A stretch of 64,000 bases of DNA from Leisingera caerulea DSM 24564 (GTDB taxonomy: Bacteria > Pseudomonadota > Alphaproteobacteria > Rhodobacterales > Rhodobacteraceae): assembly GCF_000473325.1 (NCBI RefSeq), contig NZ_KI421513.1, forward strand, positions 549,217 through 613,216, given 5' to 3'. A model generated the notes under the pieces. That model was not told the DNA's origin. It did not search any database and saw only the letters and a program-made list of their open reading frames with translations. The translations under genes and the position numbers were made by a program. Shown here piece by piece: positions 17,050-26,473 of this stretch; within the stretch, counting starts at the first letter, position 1, and the number at the start of each line of letters is the position of its first letter.

Positions 17050-17799
17050 ATGGCCAAGGGAGAGAACGGACAGGCAGACGCCGGGAATCGCGCACCTCTG
17101 TCGGCGGCCGAGGTCGGCGCATTGGCGCATTTGTACCGCGGCGAGGTCTATCGCAGCGTGATGTGGCGCACCCGGCTGGACATCACCACCAACTGGGCGG
17201 TGGTGACGCTTGGGGTTGCGCTGTCGATCTCCTATTCCTCGCCCGAAGCCTCGCCGCTGCCGCTGATCCTGGTCGGCATCCTGATCATTTTCTTCCTGAT
17301 GCTGGAGGCGCGGCGATACCGGTTTTACAACGTGTTCCGCGCCCGCGCGCGCTGGCTGGAGAAGCATTTCTACGCGCCGATGCTGCATGACGGCGACCTT
17401 CATCTGGAGGAAAACTGGCAGAAGGTGCTGGCACAGGATTACAACCGGCCGGACTATCATATCAACCTGCTGCAATCGATCGGGCGCCGGATCAAGCGTA
17501 ACTACCTGTGGGTGCTGCTGATCCAATCGCTGGCCTATGCCGGCAAGATCGCGGTGCACCCCCGGCCCATCGTGTCCTTTGATCAGGCGCTGGAGCGGGC
17601 CGAGATCGGCCCGCTGCCGGGCAGCGTGGTGATCGCAGCGGGTGTTCTATATGTCGTGAGCTGGAGCTGCATTGCCATCTGGAGCAGCCTTTACGACCAG
17701 CAGGGTCTAGGCATCCGCCCGCCGGCTGCGGGGCGCAAGCCCAAAACCCTGGCCGATTCGGCGGCGGCTCAGGCCGCCGGCCAAAGCCACCGGAGATAA
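17050..17799 (+). CDS. DUF2270 domain membrane protein
   Basis: A 249-aa protein of the uncharacterised DUF2270 family. Recognisable family sequence starts at LSAAEVGALAHLYRGEVYRS. Hydrophobic segments at about residues 51-66 and 69-86 (TNWAVVTLGVALSIS, LPLILVGILIIFFLML), 158-170 and 195-217 suggest four membrane passes. The ATG at 17050 lacks a clear Shine-Dalgarno but matches the family's short N-terminus. An FNR-type box 48-62 nt upstream suggests low-oxygen control. It sits between the two cco clusters, supporting but not proving a respiratory link. Confidence 0.88.
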   Translation: MAKGENGQADAGNRAPLSAAEVGALAHLYRGEVYRSVMWRTRLDITTNWAVVTLGVALSISYSSPEASPLPLILVGILIIFFLMLEARRYRFYNVFRARARWLEKHFYAPMLHDGDLHLEENWQKVLAQDYNRPDYHINLLQSIGRRIKRNYLWVLLIQSLAYAGKIAVHPRPIVSFDQALERAEIGPLPGSVVIAAGVLYVVSWSCIAIWSSLYDQQGLGIRPPAAGRKPKTLADSAAAQAAGQSHRR

Positions 17800-18479
17800 G
17801 CCGCACAGCCTGCCGGCAGCATGGCACCCGCGCGCCGCGACACCCGCAGCCCAGTCCAGGCCAGTGCCAGAAAGCCAAACGCCACCAGCACCATACCGGA
17901 TAGTCACAGCCCGCCCAGAAGCGGCGGCCAGAAACCGAACACGTGAGACTTTTCCGGAATGCACCCTTGGCTTCCGCAAGCGACGTGCAGTCATTGCCGG
18001 TATGCCGCCCCGGCCCTGTCCACTGCACCAGGAATTCAGCAGGCGCCACGCGCGAACGTGCGTTGCGGCGGCGCCGGTTTCAAATGGCCGCGGCGCTCAG
18101 TGTTATTGCCGCGCCGACTTGTTCCAGGCCGCAGTGCTGCACGCTGATTGTCAAGGTCCGGTGCCGGAAGCTGGCATCTGCAGGTGCAGGATGGCCCGCA
18201 GGCGGCCTGCCGTACGCAGGCGGAAGGCCGTGTACAACAGCCATTAACCGGGCGCGCGTTCCAGCTGCGGCCGCTCACCGGCGGCGCTGCACAGGCGCAG
18301 CGGCTTCCGGACTTGAACGCCGGCGCTGACACGCGGGGCCGGGCGGAATTTACGTTTCCTTATCAGCGATCGTGTATCGGTTCTTGGCATCACGCCTCTC
18401 CCATTGGCCGTGCAACCGCCGAAAAATTGTTACTTGCGCGTGCTGCAGCCCGCGCCGGATAGAAAGTCAGATAAAGCTC
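17800..18479. other. 680-nt intergenic region without a convincing gene
   Basis: Several overlapping short frames exist on both strands, but none has a recognisable domain or good ribosome binding site. One minus-strand frame near 17895-17767 would encode a roughly 42-aa hydrophobic peptide starting MVLVAFGFLALAWTG; I cannot support it further. The region may hold decayed sequence and a long leader of the RTX-Hint gene. Confidence 0.4.
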
Positions 18480-20981
18480 ATGGCAATACTGGATTGGGTA
18501 AAGGACCTTATCGCCAGCAAGAAAGGCACGGCAGGCGACGACCTGGTGGATGGGACCACCGGCGACGACACCATTGACGCCGGCGATGGCCAGGACACCG
18601 TCGCCGGTGAAGAAGGCCACGACATCATCGATTCCGGCGCGGGCGATGACATCGTTTACGGGGATATGGGCGACGGGTTCGAACAGGGGCTGGACGCCTC
18701 GCCGCTGGTGCTGGACATCAACAACATCCAAACGGTTTCGCACGACGGCTACACCGGATCTGAGGGTGATTACGCCGTCTTCAGCGATATCGCTGTTCTG
18801 GAAGACGGCACCAGTGTCTGGGGCAGACTTGTGCTGGTCGAAAAGTCCAACGATTACATGTCGGTGCAATTCGGGTACGAGGCTGGCGCGGAAATCCTGC
18901 TGAACGGCGATTCTCCCGGGGATCGGGCCACGTTCAGGCTGGAGTTTTTCGATCCCGCCACTGGTGAGCCGGTCTATCTGAACTCAACCGCTACCTTCAA
19001 CGACGTGGATGACAACAGCACCTATGGCGATGCCGAGGCCGTCATCATCGACGGCAACAGCTTCACCAGCTTCGGGGTGGCCGAGAACACGTCGCTTGGC
19101 ACTGCAATCGACGGCAGCATGGTCACGGCCACCGGGTCGGAGTTGAATGACTACACGGATCAGGACGCCTGGTTCTCCGCCGGGTTCGAAGACCGGTCCT
19201 CGATCGAGTTCACGCTGCAGACGCGCGACGGCCTGGCTGGTTTCACACTGTCCGGCGATGTGATCGAAGACGCTGTTGTCACGCCCATCGAACAAGGCAA
19301 CGACACCGTTCTGGCGGGGGATGGCAACGATGTGGTCTACGGCCAGGGGGGTAACGACGTCCTGTCCGGCGAAGCCGGCAATGACAGCATGGAGGGCGGC
19401 GACGGTGACGACGTGCTGGACGGCGGCGCCGGCGCCGATACGCTGATTGGCGGGGACGGCGGCGACACGCTCTCGGGCGGGGATGGCGACGACTACATCG
19501 AAGGCGGCGCCGGCAATGACAGCCTGACCACAGGCCTTGGCAATGACACGCTGATCGGCGGCGAGGGCGACGACACCCTCAGGAACTCTGCCGGGGACGA
19601 CAGCCTGGTCGGCGGTGTTGGCAATGACAGCATCGTCGCGACCGATGGCAACGACACGCTGGAAGGCGGTGACGGCGACGACACCATGTACGGCGGCAAC
19701 CACGACGACCTGCTGGTTGGCGGCGCGGGCGCTGACCTGATGTATGGCGAAGCCGATGCCGACACATTCAAGATGTCGGACGGGTTCGGCAATGATACGC
19801 TGGAAGGCGGGGAGGCGGGGAACGACTACGACACCGTCAACCTGTCCGATGTCACCACCGGCGTGACCGTTACCTATACCGGGGATGAGGCCGGCACGAT
19901 CACCGACGGCACCGACACGATCACCTTTTCTGAGATCGAGTTGCTGAACCTGACGGATCAGGGCGACATCGTGGATGCCTCAGCTGACAGTGCCGGGGTG
20001 GCGATCGACGCCGGCAAGGGGGACGACACTGTCACAATGGGTGCCGGCGACGACCTGATTACAGGCGGCGAAGGCTATGACCAGCTGATCTTGACCGGCG
20101 GGGGCGGCACCGACACCGTCAGCGATTTCAGTGTCGGCGACGACGACGCCGACGGCTTTTACAACGACCAGCTGGATGTGTCCGGGCTGACCGGCGGCAC
20201 CGGCCCCGGCGGCGCTGTCCGCGCCTGGGACGTCTCCGTCACCGACGATGGCTTCGGCAATGCGCTGCTGACCTTCCCCACAGGCGAGAAGCTGGTTCTG
20301 CAGGGGGTTGCGCCAGCGCAGCTCTCGACTGCGCCGCAGCTTTATTCCGCGGGCATCCCCTGCTTCACGCCCAATGTGCTGCTGGCCACACGGCGCGGTG
20401 CAGTGCCTGCCGGGCAGATCCGGGTGGGCGACATGCTGCAGACCGCCGACAATGGGTTTCAGCCAGTCATCTGGACCGGCAAGCGCACGCTCAGCCCGGC
20501 GGAACTGGCGCTGCGCCCTCATCTGCAACCCTATTGCGTCCGCCCTGGCGGCCTGCTGCGCCCGGAGCGGCCGATGCTGCTGTCCCCCCAGCACCGCCTG
20601 CTGACGGGGCCTCAGGCGTTTGACCGGGACACACCCTTCGGTGAAAGCTTCCTGTCCGCGAAACTGCTGGCGGAGATCGACCGCAGCTGCACCCTGCAGC
20701 CGGTTGCAAACAGCCCGGTCACTTATGTGCATCTGATGACGGAGCGGCACGAGGTGATCTTTGCCGAAGGCATCGCAACGGAAACCTTCTGGCCCGGCCC
20801 CGAGGCGATGCGCGGGTTGTGCGCTGCAGACAAACGGGAGCTGTTCGATCTGTTCCCCGAACTGGCGGCGGTACACGGCCTGACAGGCGAACAGGGCCGG
20901 GAACAGGTGCGCGGTGTCTATGGCGGCCTTGCCCGCCTCCCGCTTAAGCGGCGCGACCTGAAGGATCTGCGGGCCGCCTGA
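18480..20981 (+). CDS. RTX (calcium-binding repeat) secreted protein with C-terminal Hint domain
   Basis: An 833-aa acidic protein with no N-terminal signal peptide, so probably exported by a type I secretion system. The first about 25 residues lead into RTX-like repeats (GDDTIDAGDGQD), then a beta-rich unique segment (about 75-275). A main block of GGxGxDxxx nonapeptides follows (about 280-440). The C-terminal about 210 residues begin GIPCFTPNVLLATRRG and contain VGDMLQTADNG and LLSPQHRLL, typical of bacterial Hint (hedgehog/intein, Hint_2) domains that may self-cleave at the Cys. No T1SS genes are nearby. Start: ATG at 18480, weak ribosome site. Confidence 0.9.
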   Translation: MAILDWVKDLIASKKGTAGDDLVDGTTGDDTIDAGDGQDTVAGEEGHDIIDSGAGDDIVYGDMGDGFEQGLDASPLVLDINNIQTVSHDGYTGSEGDYAVFSDIAVLEDGTSVWGRLVLVEKSNDYMSVQFGYEAGAEILLNGDSPGDRATFRLEFFDPATGEPVYLNSTATFNDVDDNSTYGDAEAVIIDGNSFTSFGVAENTSLGTAIDGSMVTATGSELNDYTDQDAWFSAGFEDRSSIEFTLQTRDGLAGFTLSGDVIEDAVVTPIEQGNDTVLAGDGNDVVYGQGGNDVLSGEAGNDSMEGGDGDDVLDGGAGADTLIGGDGGDTLSGGDGDDYIEGGAGNDSLTTGLGNDTLIGGEGDDTLRNSAGDDSLVGGVGNDSIVATDGNDTLEGGDGDDTMYGGNHDDLLVGGAGADLMYGEADADTFKMSDGFGNDTLEGGEAGNDYDTVNLSDVTTGVTVTYTGDEAGTITDGTDTITFSEIELLNLTDQGDIVDASADSAGVAIDAGKGDDTVTMGAGDDLITGGEGYDQLILTGGGGTDTVSDFSVGDDDADGFYNDQLDVSGLTGGTGPGGAVRAWDVSVTDDGFGNALLTFPTGEKLVLQGVAPAQLSTAPQLYSAGIPCFTPNVLLATRRGAVPAGQIRVGDMLQTADNGFQPVIWTGKRTLSPAELALRPHLQPYCVRPGGLLRPERPMLLSPQHRLLTGPQAFDRDTPFGESFLSAKLLAEIDRSCTLQPVANSPVTYVHLMTERHEVIFAEGIATETFWPGPEAMRGLCAADKRELFDLFPELAAVHGLTGEQGREQVRGVYGGLARLPLKRRDLKDLRAA

Positions 20982-21190
20982 TCCAAAGCCTTCCGGAGTG
21001 CTTCGCACCCTGCCGGGGCCGGAGCACTCTGCCTGGGCCAGAGCGCTGCGCCGCGCCCGGCCCTTTTGCCCCCTGCCCCGCTCGCTGACCCTGCCCCGGT
21101 TACCAATGATGCCGGCGCCTGCATGATGACCGCCTCTGCGATGGTCCAGCGCGGCTGCTGCGCGGCTTTTCCTTGCAAACAGTCCTTCCG

Positions 21191-21225
21191 AAAAAGGAAA
21201 AGGGCCGCCCGCTGGGCAGCCCTTC
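21191..21225 (-). terminator. Intrinsic terminator of ccoNOQP
   Basis: On the minus strand, AAGGGCTGCCC pairs with GGGCGGCCCTT around a 4-nt loop with a central mismatch, followed by TTCCTTTTT. It lies about 27 nt after the ccoP stop. Confidence 0.8.
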
Positions 21226-21252
21226 CCCTGTTCTGCTGAAATCCTGTCCGGC

Positions 21253-22122
21253 TTATTCACCGCCGCCCAGCTGGTGCACATAGGCCGACACGGCGCGGAT
21301 CTGCGCTTCGGTCAGGCGGGTGTTCCAGGCCGGCATCACGCCATAGCGCGAGTTGGTCACGGTCTCGGTCAGGGTGGCGTAGTCGCCGCCATAAAGCCAG
21401 ATCGCGTCGGCCAAGTTCGGCGCGCCTTGCGAGCGATCACCGGTGCCGTCTTCCATGTGGCAGGAGGCGCAGTTGTCGGCAAAGACAACCGACCCGGCCT
21501 CAACCTTGGAGGCGTCCTGCGGCTCGCCCGACAGCGACATCACGTAGTTGACCACCTGGCTGATCTCTTCTTTCTCAAGAAGCTCATCCCGGCCGAAGGC
21601 AGGCATCTCGGAATAACGCGCGTCGTCGCTGTCCTCGTTGCGGATGCCGTGGGTGATGGTGGCGTGGATGTCCTCCACCGAACCGCCCCAGAGCCAGTCG
21701 TCATCCAAGAGGTTCGGATAGCCCTTGGCACCTGCAGCACCGGAGCCGTGGCACTGCGCGCACCAGGTCTTGAACACGGCGGAGCCAGCCGAGACAGCAT
21801 AGGTGTTCAGCTCCGTGTCGCCCGCGATGGCAACCAGCTCAGCCGCTTCCAGCTTGGCGTTGACCGGAGCGTTGGCCTCCTCGACTGCGGTGATCTCCGC
21901 CGCCACGTCGCCGCGGGTCGACCAGCCCAGGATGCCTGCAGTGGCCGAGTTGACCAGCGGCCAAGCCGGATAAGCGATGGTGTAGAGAACACCCCAGATG
22001 ATGGTGGCGTAGAAAGTCCACAGCCACCAGCGCGGCATTGGGTTGTCGAATTCCTCGATCCCGTCCCACTCGTGGCCGGTGGTTTTCGGATCGCCCTCGA
22101 ACTTTTGCGATTTCTTGCTCAT
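21253..22122 (-). CDS. ccoP: Cbb3-type cytochrome c oxidase subunit III (dihaem cytochrome c)
   Basis: Membrane-anchored dihaem cytochrome that passes electrons to the CcoN/CcoO core. One N-terminal membrane helix lies at about residues 32-54 ([24 protein letters not shown]). Two haem c motifs are CAQCH (121-125) and CASCH (218-222), with axial Met candidates in EMPAFG and GVMPAWN. Its start overlaps the end of ccoQ by 4 nt. It is the last gene of ccoNOQP. Confidence 0.97.
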   Translation of the reverse strand: MSKKSQKFEGDPKTTGHEWDGIEEFDNPMPRWWLWTFYATIIWGVLYTIAYPAWPLVNSATAGILGWSTRGDVAAEITAVEEANAPVNAKLEAAELVAIAGDTELNTYAVSAGSAVFKTWCAQCHGSGAAGAKGYPNLLDDDWLWGGSVEDIHATITHGIRNEDSDDARYSEMPAFGRDELLEKEEISQVVNYVMSLSGEPQDASKVEAGSVVFADNCASCHMEDGTGDRSQGAPNLADAIWLYGGDYATLTETVTNSRYGVMPAWNTRLTEAQIRAVSAYVHQLGGGE

Positions 22123-22355
22123 GCCCTCGCCTCCTTAGTCGCGGCGGGTTTGTCGCCCCGGCGGGGCGCAGCTGCATCACTGCCCTTGCCGGGCGCAGGT
22201 GCATCAACGTGGCGGAACGGGATGTTTGCGGTATCCTCGTAGGCCTTGGTGCTGCCCGGGCGGAACGCCCAGACAATTATGCCGATGAAGACGGTGAACA
22301 GGAACAGCAGCATCCAGCTGTCTGCAAATTCCCGCAGGAGCGTATAGAGTTCCAT
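22119..22355 (-). CDS. ccoQ: Cbb3-type cytochrome oxidase subunit CcoQ
   Basis: A 78-aa single-helix subunit that stabilises cbb3 oxidase. The transmembrane helix is at residues 13-31 ([20 protein letters not shown]), followed by [19 protein letters not shown], typical of the family. The C-terminal tail is a Pro/Ala/Lys-rich extension. It overlaps ccoP by 4 nt and lies 11 nt after ccoO. Confidence 0.93.
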   Translation of the reverse strand: MELYTLLREFADSWMLLFLFTVFIGIIVWAFRPGSTKAYEDTANIPFRHVDAPAPGKGSDAAAPRRGDKPAATKEARA

Positions 22356-22366
22356 CCTATCCTCCT

Positions 22367-23095
22367 TTACCGGCTTGCATCCGGGGTGAAGGTCGAGAAG
22401 TCGACCAGCGTGCCCAGCATCTGCAGATAGGCGATCAGCGCATCGGCTTCCGAGACTCCCGGCTGACCATCGAAGTTGCGCACGTTGACCTTTTCGCCAT
22501 AGCGCTCCAGCAGCCCGTCATAGTCGCTGTCCGGATCCGCCTGGGCGCGGAAATCGGCCTGTGCGGTCTCGATCATGTCCTCGCTGTAGGGGGTGCCCAG
22601 CAGCGCGTTGGTGGCCATGATGTCGCCGATGTATTTGCCGTCGATCTTCTTCTCTTCGAGGAAGCCGTATTTCGGCATCACCGATTCCGGCACCACCGCC
22701 TGCGGGTCGCGCAGGTGGTCGACGTGCCACTCATCCGAGTAACGGCCGCCCACCCGGGCCAGGTCCGGCCCGGTCCGCTTGGAGCCCCACTGGAACGGGC
22801 GGTCGTACATCGACTCCGCCGCCAGCGAGTAGTGGCCGTAGCGTTCGACCTCGTCGCGCATCGGACGGATCATCTGGCTGTGGCAGACATAGCAGCCTTC
22901 CCGGATATAGACCTCGCGGCCCGCCAGTTCGAGCGGGGTGTAGGGACGCATGCCCTCCACCTCCTCGATGGTGTTTTCCAGGTAGAACAGCGGTGCGATC
23001 TGCACCAGTCCGCCGATGGTCACGACCAGGAAACTGCAGATCAGCAGGAGGGTCGCGTTGGTCTCGAGGATCTTGTGTTTGTCGAGAATTGCCAT
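22367..23095 (-). CDS. ccoO: Cbb3-type cytochrome c oxidase subunit II (monohaem cytochrome c)
   Basis: Carries one c-type haem and relays electrons from CcoP to CcoN. The N-terminal membrane helix is at about residues 14-37. The haem motif CYVCH is at 68-72 in the conserved [36 protein letters not shown] and [12 protein letters not shown] (axial Met) are hallmark CcoO segments. The 242-aa length is normal. It follows ccoN by 14 nt. Confidence 0.97.
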   Translation of the reverse strand: MAILDKHKILETNATLLLICSFLVVTIGGLVQIAPLFYLENTIEEVEGMRPYTPLELAGREVYIREGCYVCHSQMIRPMRDEVERYGHYSLAAESMYDRPFQWGSKRTGPDLARVGGRYSDEWHVDHLRDPQAVVPESVMPKYGFLEEKKIDGKYIGDIMATNALLGTPYSEDMIETAQADFRAQADPDSDYDGLLERYGEKVNVRNFDGQPGVSEADALIAYLQMLGTLVDFSTFTPDASR

Positions 23096-23109
23096 TGCTC
23101 CGGCCCTCC

Positions 23110-24720
23110 TTATTCAGCCGGGACCTGAACCGACAGGCTGGCCTCTTTGGCCGGGGCCCGGCGGACGGTCATCCACAGGTTGTAGCACATGATGATGGAC
23201 CCCGCGAGGAACATGACCCCGCCCAGACCGCGCACCACATACATCGGGAACTTCGCTGCCACGGTGTCGGCAAAGGAGTTCACCAGGAAGCCGTTAGCGT
23301 CCACTTCGCGCCACATCAGGCCTTCCATAATACCGGTCACCCACATTGACGCGGCATAGAGAACGATGCCGATGGTGGCGAGCCAGAAGTGCCAGGACAC
23401 CAGGCTGAGCGAGTACAGGCGCTCACGCTTCCAAAGCACCGGCACCAGGTAGTACAGCGCGCCAAAGGTGATCATGCCGTTCCAGCCGAGCGCACCGGAG
23501 TGCACGTGGCCAATGGTCCAGTCGGTGTAGTGCGACAGCGAGTTCACCGCGCGGATCGACATCATCGGGCCCTCAAAGGTGGACATGCCGTAGAAGCCGA
23601 CGGAGATCACCATCATCCGGATCACCGGGTCGGTGCGCAGCTTGTCCCAGGCGCCCGAGAGCGTCATCAGGCCGTTGATCATGCCGCCCCACGAGGGCAT
23701 CCACAGGATCACCGAGAACACCATGCCCAGGGTCGAGGCCCAGTCAGGCAGCGCGGTGTAGTGCAGGTGGTGCGGACCGGCCCAGATGTACAGGAAGATC
23801 AGCGCCCAGAAGTGGATGATCGACAGCTTGTAAGAGAAGACGGGACGTTCGGCCTGCTTCGGAATGAAGTAGTACATCATGCCCAGGAAGCCCGCGGTCA
23901 GGAAGAAGCCCACAGCGTTGTGGCCGTACCACCACTGCACCATGGCATCCTGCACGCCCGGCCAGACGATCACGGACTTGGAGCCCCAGATCGACACCGG
24001 AATGGTCGCGTTGTTGACCAGGTGCAGCATGGCCACGGTGACGATGAAGGACAGGTAGAACCAGTTCGCCACGTAGATGTGCGGCTCCTTGCGCTTGATG
24101 ATGGTTCCCAGGAACACGGCCAGATAGGCGACCCAGACGATGGTCAGCCACAGATCAACGTACCATTCCGGCTCCGCGTATTCTTTGGACTGGGTGCCGC
24201 CCAGCAGGTAGCCGGTTGCCGCCAGCACGATGAACAGCTGGTAGCCCCAGAACACGAACCACGCGAGGTTGCCGCCCCACAGACGCGCCGCGGAGGTCCG
24301 CTGCACCACATAGAAGGAGGTTGCGATCAGCGCGTTGCCGCCAAATGCAAAAATCACTGCAGAAGTGTGCAGCGGGCGCAGGCGGCCGAAATTGGCAAAC
24401 CCTTGCGCCCAATCGAAATTCAGCGCCGGAAAGGCCAGCTGGAACGCAATGAAGGTCCCGGCCAGAAACCCGACCACGCCCCAGAAGGCGGTTGCAATTG
24501 CACCAGCGCGCACAACGCTGTCGAAATACTCATTTTCCACACCTGCAACGGCCTTTTTCGGCTCATTGGTGTGGCGCAAAGTATAGAGGAACAGGCCGCC
24601 AGCCACGATCATCACGATGACCGCATGCACCTGGTAAGCCAGATCCCGCGCGTAATTGGTACCGATCATCGCAAACAGCGTGACCAGACCAAGCGCTATC
24701 AGCTTGATATAGTTAGACAT
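23110..24720 (-). CDS. ccoN: Cbb3-type cytochrome c oxidase subunit I (catalytic)
   Basis: The O2-reducing, proton-pumping subunit with haem b, haem b3 and CuB. It is 536 aa with about 12 membrane helices. Signature segments include [44 protein letters not shown] (CuB ligand region), [15 protein letters not shown] and [18 protein letters not shown] sequence ([15 protein letters not shown]). First gene of ccoNOQP, with a perfect FNR-type box about 93-106 nt upstream shared with uspA. High-affinity oxidase for low oxygen. Confidence 0.98.
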   Translation of the reverse strand: MSNYIKLIALGLVTLFAMIGTNYARDLAYQVHAVIVMIVAGGLFLYTLRHTNEPKKAVAGVENEYFDSVVRAGAIATAFWGVVGFLAGTFIAFQLAFPALNFDWAQGFANFGRLRPLHTSAVIFAFGGNALIATSFYVVQRTSAARLWGGNLAWFVFWGYQLFIVLAATGYLLGGTQSKEYAEPEWYVDLWLTIVWVAYLAVFLGTIIKRKEPHIYVANWFYLSFIVTVAMLHLVNNATIPVSIWGSKSVIVWPGVQDAMVQWWYGHNAVGFFLTAGFLGMMYYFIPKQAERPVFSYKLSIIHFWALIFLYIWAGPHHLHYTALPDWASTLGMVFSVILWMPSWGGMINGLMTLSGAWDKLRTDPVIRMMVISVGFYGMSTFEGPMMSIRAVNSLSHYTDWTIGHVHSGALGWNGMITFGALYYLVPVLWKRERLYSLSLVSWHFWLATIGIVLYAASMWVTGIMEGLMWREVDANGFLVNSFADTVAAKFPMYVVRGLGGVMFLAGSIIMCYNLWMTVRRAPAKEASLSVQVPAE

Positions 24721-24812
24721 CTTGCGTCCCTTTGCCGTGCCCCCGCGAATCCTGCGGATACGGGGACGTTAATAGACCGCGCTCTTCTTGCAAAACGCGC
24801 CTCCCTCCTGCC

Positions 24813-24826
24813 TTGATCTGCATCAA
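24813..24826. promoter_or_regulatory. FNR/FnrL box between ccoN and uspA
   Basis: TTGAT-CTGC-ATCAA is a perfect FNR consensus palindrome in the divergent region. It lies 93 nt from the ccoN start and 99 nt from the uspA start, so it could serve either or both. The same layout is known in Rhodobacter. Confidence 0.9.
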
Positions 24827-24924
24827 GACACTTCCGGGCAACATGTGACACTTCTTCCCGTGCAGTGAAAATCCCCGCGCCGGGGCCATGGGGGCCCGCG
24901 GCGCAGACCCCGCCGGGAGGTGTC

Positions 24925-25764
24925 ATGTCCTACAAGTCCTTGCTTACTGTCCTTACGGCTGCGGAAACCGCAGCGGCGCCTCTGGCGCAAATTGCGGCCT
25001 TGGCAGAAGAATTCGGCGCCCATGCCGATGCTCTCTGCCTTGGTGTCGACCGCACCCAGACGGGCTATTACTACGCAGGCGCCAATGCGATGGTGCTGCA
25101 GGAAACCCTGGCCCGCGCGCAGGAAGAGGCCGAAGCGGTCCAGGCCGGTGCCGAGGAGGCGCTGCAGCGGGCAGGCGTGCCCTTTGCCACCGACAGCGGT
25201 GTCGCCCAAATCGCCGACCTTGGCCGCCATGTGGCGCGCCACGCGCGGTTCTCCGACCTGGTGGTGCTGGGCAAGCCCTACGGCAAGGACAAGCGCGCCG
25301 AGGCTGAGCCGATTGTCGAATCGGCCCTGTTCGAGGGCCGCGCGCCGGTGCTGGTGGTGCCGGACAAGGGCGAGCCCCTGCGTCGGCCCAAGACCGTTCT
25401 GGTAGCCTGGAACGAAAGCATCGAGGCGATGACCGCGATCCGCAGGTCGCTGCCCTTCCTGACCGGTGCCGATCTGGTGCGCATTGCGGTGATCGACCCG
25501 CCGCAGCACGGGCCGGAGCGCTCCGATCCGGGCGGCATGCTGGCGCAGATGCTGTCCCGCCACGGGGTTACCTGCGAAATCGACGTGCTCAGCAAGACGC
25601 TGACCCGGGTGTCCGACATCCTGAATCGCCACGCGGCGGATACCGCCACCGACCTGATCGTGATGGGGGCTTACGGCCATTCCCGCTTTCGCGAGGCTAT
25701 CCTCGGCGGAGCCACCCGCAACATGCTGGAGCAGGCAACGGTCCCGGTGCTGATGGCGCATTGA
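24925..25764 (+). CDS. Universal stress protein (tandem UspA domains)
   Basis: A 279-aa cytosolic protein with two UspA domains. The second ends in the nucleotide-binding motif GAYGHSRFREAILGGATRNML, matching GxxGxS-type ATP-binding Usp proteins. The first (about residues 3-140) is degenerate. The ATG at 24925 has a strong site, GGGAGG, just upstream; an earlier ATG at 24865 does not. It is divergent from ccoN with a shared FNR box, so expression probably rises under oxygen limitation. Confidence 0.93.
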   Translation: MSYKSLLTVLTAAETAAAPLAQIAALAEEFGAHADALCLGVDRTQTGYYYAGANAMVLQETLARAQEEAEAVQAGAEEALQRAGVPFATDSGVAQIADLGRHVARHARFSDLVVLGKPYGKDKRAEAEPIVESALFEGRAPVLVVPDKGEPLRRPKTVLVAWNESIEAMTAIRRSLPFLTGADLVRIAVIDPPQHGPERSDPGGMLAQMLSRHGVTCEIDVLSKTLTRVSDILNRHAADTATDLIVMGAYGHSRFREAILGGATRNMLEQATVPVLMAH

Positions 25765-25804
25765 AGCCCGGGCCTGGCCGGCCGTCCGTCCGCAAAGAAA
25801 ATTA

Positions 25805-25828
25805 AGGCGCCCCTGCAGGGCGCCTTTT
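25805..25828. terminator. Intrinsic terminator between convergent uspA and the GlsB/YeaQ gene
   Basis: AAGGCGCCC-tgca-GGGCGCCTTTT. The T-run is best on the plus strand; on the minus strand it is followed by TTAATTTTC, so it may work both ways. Confidence 0.8.
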
Positions 25829-25849
25829 GCGGTCCGGGCCGCCAGCGGC

Positions 25850-26107
25850 CTAACCCGCCTTGCGGATGAGACCGATCAGGAACAGCAGGATAACCGCCCC
25901 GATCGTGGCGTGGATCAGCGACCAGAAGAAGCCGCCCCCTGCCGCAAAGCCCAGCGCCGGAAAGATCATCCCGGCCAGAAACGCGCCGACCACGCCGACG
26001 ATGATATTGCCCAAAAGGCCAAATCCGCGCCCCTGCATGATCTTGCCCGACAGCCATCCGGCCAAGGCTCCGATGATCAGCATCCCGATCAGGCTTCCAA
26101 ACTGCAT
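25850..26107 (-). CDS. GlsB/YeaQ/YmgE-family stress-associated membrane protein
   Basis: An 85-aa very hydrophobic protein with three predicted membrane helices. The family pattern is clear: LIIGALAGWLSGKIMQGRGFGLLGNIIVGVVGAFLAG, split over the first two helices, with conserved Gly-rich turns. The start at 26107 (MQFGSLIG) has GGAGG 7 nt upstream. Relatives are induced by stress, but the molecular function is unknown. It is convergent with uspA. Confidence 0.92.
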   Translation of the reverse strand: MQFGSLIGMLIIGALAGWLSGKIMQGRGFGLLGNIIVGVVGAFLAGMIFPALGFAAGGGFFWSLIHATIGAVILLFLIGLIRKAG

Positions 26108-26473
26108 TACTGCCTCCGCTTTTTGATACCGCCAGTAGACCACACTCTTTTTACCGGGTCACGCCCGGGCTTCAGTGCGCCCTTCAAAGAAATTTCCGCC
26201 AAACCGCCCCGTGGCTCTCCCGCCCGTCGTCCGCCCTTCCAGGCGGATGGGCTTCCTCCCGTTGGGCATGGCACCGCTGCGCGGTGCCATGCCCAAGGCC
26301 GTCAGCGGGTCCGGCGCAGCCGGGCACGCGCGGGCGCGGGAGCTCCTCGCCTGCCCTCTTGCGTCAAACGGATTTGGTCACGCGGGATTGGCCGCAGCGC
26401 AGGCCCGCGCAGGCGGGTCGCCCATAACCGGGGGCACGTGAAGCAGGGAATGACCAGACTGCCGCCTGTGCGC
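26108..26473. other. 366-nt intergenic region with strong hairpins
   Basis: No convincing gene. It holds the 26216-26294 repeat and long inverted repeat described separately. The stretch is flanked by the start of the GlsB/YeaQ gene and the end of fnrL, so it presumably contains the former's promoter and the latter's 3' end. Confidence 0.5.
26216..26294. repeat. GC-rich intergenic repeat with hairpin, copy 2
   Basis: It starts with TCTCCCGCCCGTCGTC (26216-26231), identical to 10876-10891. It ends with a perfect 13-bp inverted repeat: GGGCATGGCACCG (26264-26276) and CGGTGCCATGCCC (26282-26294), 5-nt loop. Not followed by a T-run. Confidence 0.6.

Noticed and set aside
18984..19703. Minus-strand Val/Ala-rich repetitive frame opposite the RTX-Hint gene
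   Set aside because: Mirror of the GGxGxD repeat codons. No independent evidence.
19300..19800. DNA-level short tandem repeats resembling a satellite or CRISPR-like array
   Set aside because: Fully explained by RTX nonapeptide coding; units vary and there are no spacers.
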